From the NCBI GenBank assembly GCA_025353985.1, contig JANXNT010001302.1, positions 1 to 13,933 on the forward strand: 13,933 bases of DNA, written 5' to 3'. This DNA is from Limnoglobus sp. GTDB lineage: Bacteria; Planctomycetota; Planctomycetia; Gemmatales; Gemmataceae. The notes under the pieces are model-generated. The model did not search any database. It was not told the DNA's origin and saw only the letters and a list, made by a program, of their open reading frames with translations. The translations under genes and the position numbers were made by a program. Positions within the stretch are counted from its first letter, which is position 1, and each line of letters begins with the position of its first letter. Below, piece after piece: positions 13,280 to 13,933 of the stretch.

Positions 13280-13333
13280 GACCAAATCGGACCAAAAATA
13301 GACCGAATGGGTACCAATATGGCACCAAGATTG
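13280..13333. repeat. Five degenerate, helically phased ACC(A/G)A repeats
   Basis: ACC(A/G)A-type words begin at 13281, 13291, 13302, 13313 and 13324, at spacings of 10, 11, 11 and 11 bp, about one DNA turn each. The consensus is roughly gACCaaatngg. This lies in the centre of the MITE-like element and could be a set of protein-binding sites on one face of the helix or the relic of a tandem duplication. Confidence 0.45.
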
Positions 13334-13341
13334 ACTGAAAG

Positions 13342-13357
13342 TGACATTTCTATGTCA
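13342..13357. other. Small hairpin inside the MITE-like element
   Basis: TGACAT and ATGTCA pair perfectly around a 4-nt loop, and three further A-T pairs follow after a one-base bulge. It is near the right terminal repeat. Confidence 0.35.
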
Positions 13358-13500
13358 TTTCGAGACACTTTTGGGTGCGTCCGTACACACCGCACAATTC
13401 CGACTTACGTCAAATCGTCTAAAGCTTATTGACTTCGGGAAATCGTGTGGATAGGCGAAACCAACGGTCGGTAGGATATCGGATTAGCAGTTGGGTGAAC

Positions 13501-13506
13501 GGAGGA
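13501..13506 (+). promoter_or_regulatory. Shine-Dalgarno site for the GTG start at 13513
   Basis: GGAGGA, six nt before GTG 13513. The overlapping ATG at 13506 is in another frame whose product is Arg-rich and not protein-like. Confidence 0.6.
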
Positions 13507-13512
13507 TGTGGC

Positions 13513-13933
13513 GTGGATACGCAGCGACAAGCAGCAATCGAGTTGGTGCCATACACTATGGCCGAGTTGTACCGGATCGTGCCGCTCAGCTACGATGGCG
13601 AGGTTCTGCGCATCGCAATTGCCGAGTGCGTGGAGTACGCCTTGGACGTGGACGACATGCGGCAGTTCCTCGGTGCCGCACGGGTCGATGTCGAGTTGTG
13701 GCCGGTTGAACGAATCCCCGCAGCGCTAGCCGAGTCTTACCCCGCCTCGCCATCTCCGCCACCAGCACCCGCAGAGCGGTTCGCGGTAGCCCACGAGTTG
13801 TTCGACGAAGTGTTGACCATCGGCTCCATGGTGGTATGTCATATGGTCGCCCGTTTGGTGCAGAGCCGCTGCCCAATAACGACGACCGAGGGATATCGAT
13901 GCACGTGCGGACAGCATATGGTGGTCAGTTTCG
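13513..13933 (+). CDS. Protein with a GspE/MshE N-terminal (MshEN-like) domain, 3' end outside the window
   Basis: 140 residues are visible from a GTG start behind GGAGGA; the frame is open at the window end. Residues about 8-80 (AAIELVPYTMAELYRIVPLS, YDGEVLRIAIAECVEYALDV, DDMRQFLGAARVDVELWPVE, RIPAALAESY) follow the pattern of the N-terminal domain of type II secretion and type IV pilus ATPases (GspE, PilB, MshE): a helix, VPL, a strand with dg.vLriA, then DDmRqfLGa, a V-rich strand and a final helix ending near Y. In MshE this domain binds cyclic di-GMP. A Pro/Ala linker (residues 82-91) and a further segment with several Cys residues (CHMV, SRCP, YRCTCGQ) follow, which suggests a small zinc-binding or different C-terminal domain, not the usual ATPase, but the end is missing. 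The window stops too early to say whether an ATPase follows. Confidence 0.6.
   Translation, partial: MDTQRQAAIELVPYTMAELYRIVPLSYDGEVLRIAIAECVEYALDVDDMRQFLGAARVDVELWPVERIPAALAESYPASPSPPPAPAERFAVAHELFDEVLTIGSMVVCHMVARLVQSRCPITTTEGYRCTCGQHMVVSF

Larger units (their letters stand above)
13107..13411. mobile_element. MITE-like element with terminal inverted repeats
   Basis: The left end 13107-13126 (GACGTAAGTCCGAATTGCGG) and right end 13390-13411 are inverted repeats: ten identical outer bases, one mismatch, GAATTG shared, then a 2-nt indel before CGG. Weaker inverted similarity continues inside (GTCTC at 13160-13164 with GAGAC at 13362-13366; AAATGCCACTTT near 13167 with a matching block near 13335-13349). 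Flanks GAATC and AAATC match at 4 of 5 positions, a possible degraded target duplication, or the repeat may extend outwards by a few bases. The 305-bp interior carries no convincing protein and no transposase, so it would depend on a related insertion sequence elsewhere. Base composition is visibly more AT-rich than the neighbouring genes. Confidence 0.55.

Noticed and set aside
13280..13333. CRISPR array
   Set aside because: Repeat units of about 11 bp without spacers are far too short and degenerate for a CRISPR array.
13211..13432. 73-codon frame within the MITE-like element
   Set aside because: It crosses both the tandem octamer and the right terminal repeat, has no ribosome binding site, and only a short middle part looks protein-like.

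Overview
The window looks like a chromosomal segment of a planctomycete, most likely of the Gemmata group (order Gemmatales). I infer this from family content, not from any database search: an ECF sigma factor with a membrane-anchored C-terminal extension, a Uma2-type nuclease with a coiled-coil tail, TPR repeats of a style common in planctomycetes, a FlgM-like small protein, and palindromic repeats that resemble ones I recall from this phylum. No ribosomal RNA, tRNA, CRISPR array or intact insertion sequence is visible.

Left part (1-5208, all on +): the 3' end of a TPR protein, then a small ParD-like antitoxin with no toxin partner, then the most striking locus. A 1105-residue protein (953-4270) carries a complete P1B-type heavy-metal ATPase followed in the same reading frame by a complete HflK-type SPFH/Band 7 protein. 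Its stop overlaps the start of hflC (ATGA). HflK and HflC normally form the membrane complex that surrounds the FtsH protease, so this operon physically joins a metal pump to a protease-scaffold complex.

Middle part (5209-9886): a palindromic repeat, then an ECF sigma factor with one membrane segment and a large C-terminal domain (+). Converging on it with a 23-nt gap is a PAS/histidine kinase/receiver protein (-) whose ATP-binding boxes and receiver acidic pair are eroded. Divergent from the kinase is a secreted esterase of the esterase D/enterochelin esterase type (+).

Right part (9887-13933): about 600 nt without a confident gene but with a strong two-part stem-loop, one possible 50-codon ORF and a structured leader. 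Then come a FlgM-like protein, a perfect 16-bp hairpin that abuts the ribosome binding site of a Fur-family regulator, a Uma2 nuclease with a 21-bp tandem repeat coding a coiled-coil tail, and a NatA-like ABC ATPase on the opposite strand whose stop codon touches that of the Uma2 gene. About 520 nt without a confident gene follow, holding a MITE-like element of about 305 bp with terminal inverted repeats. The window ends inside a GTG-started gene with a GspE/MshE N-terminal domain.

Apart from the ATPase-HflK/hflC pair, adjacent genes show little sign of operon structure. Most are single genes separated by repeats or convergent/divergent junctions.
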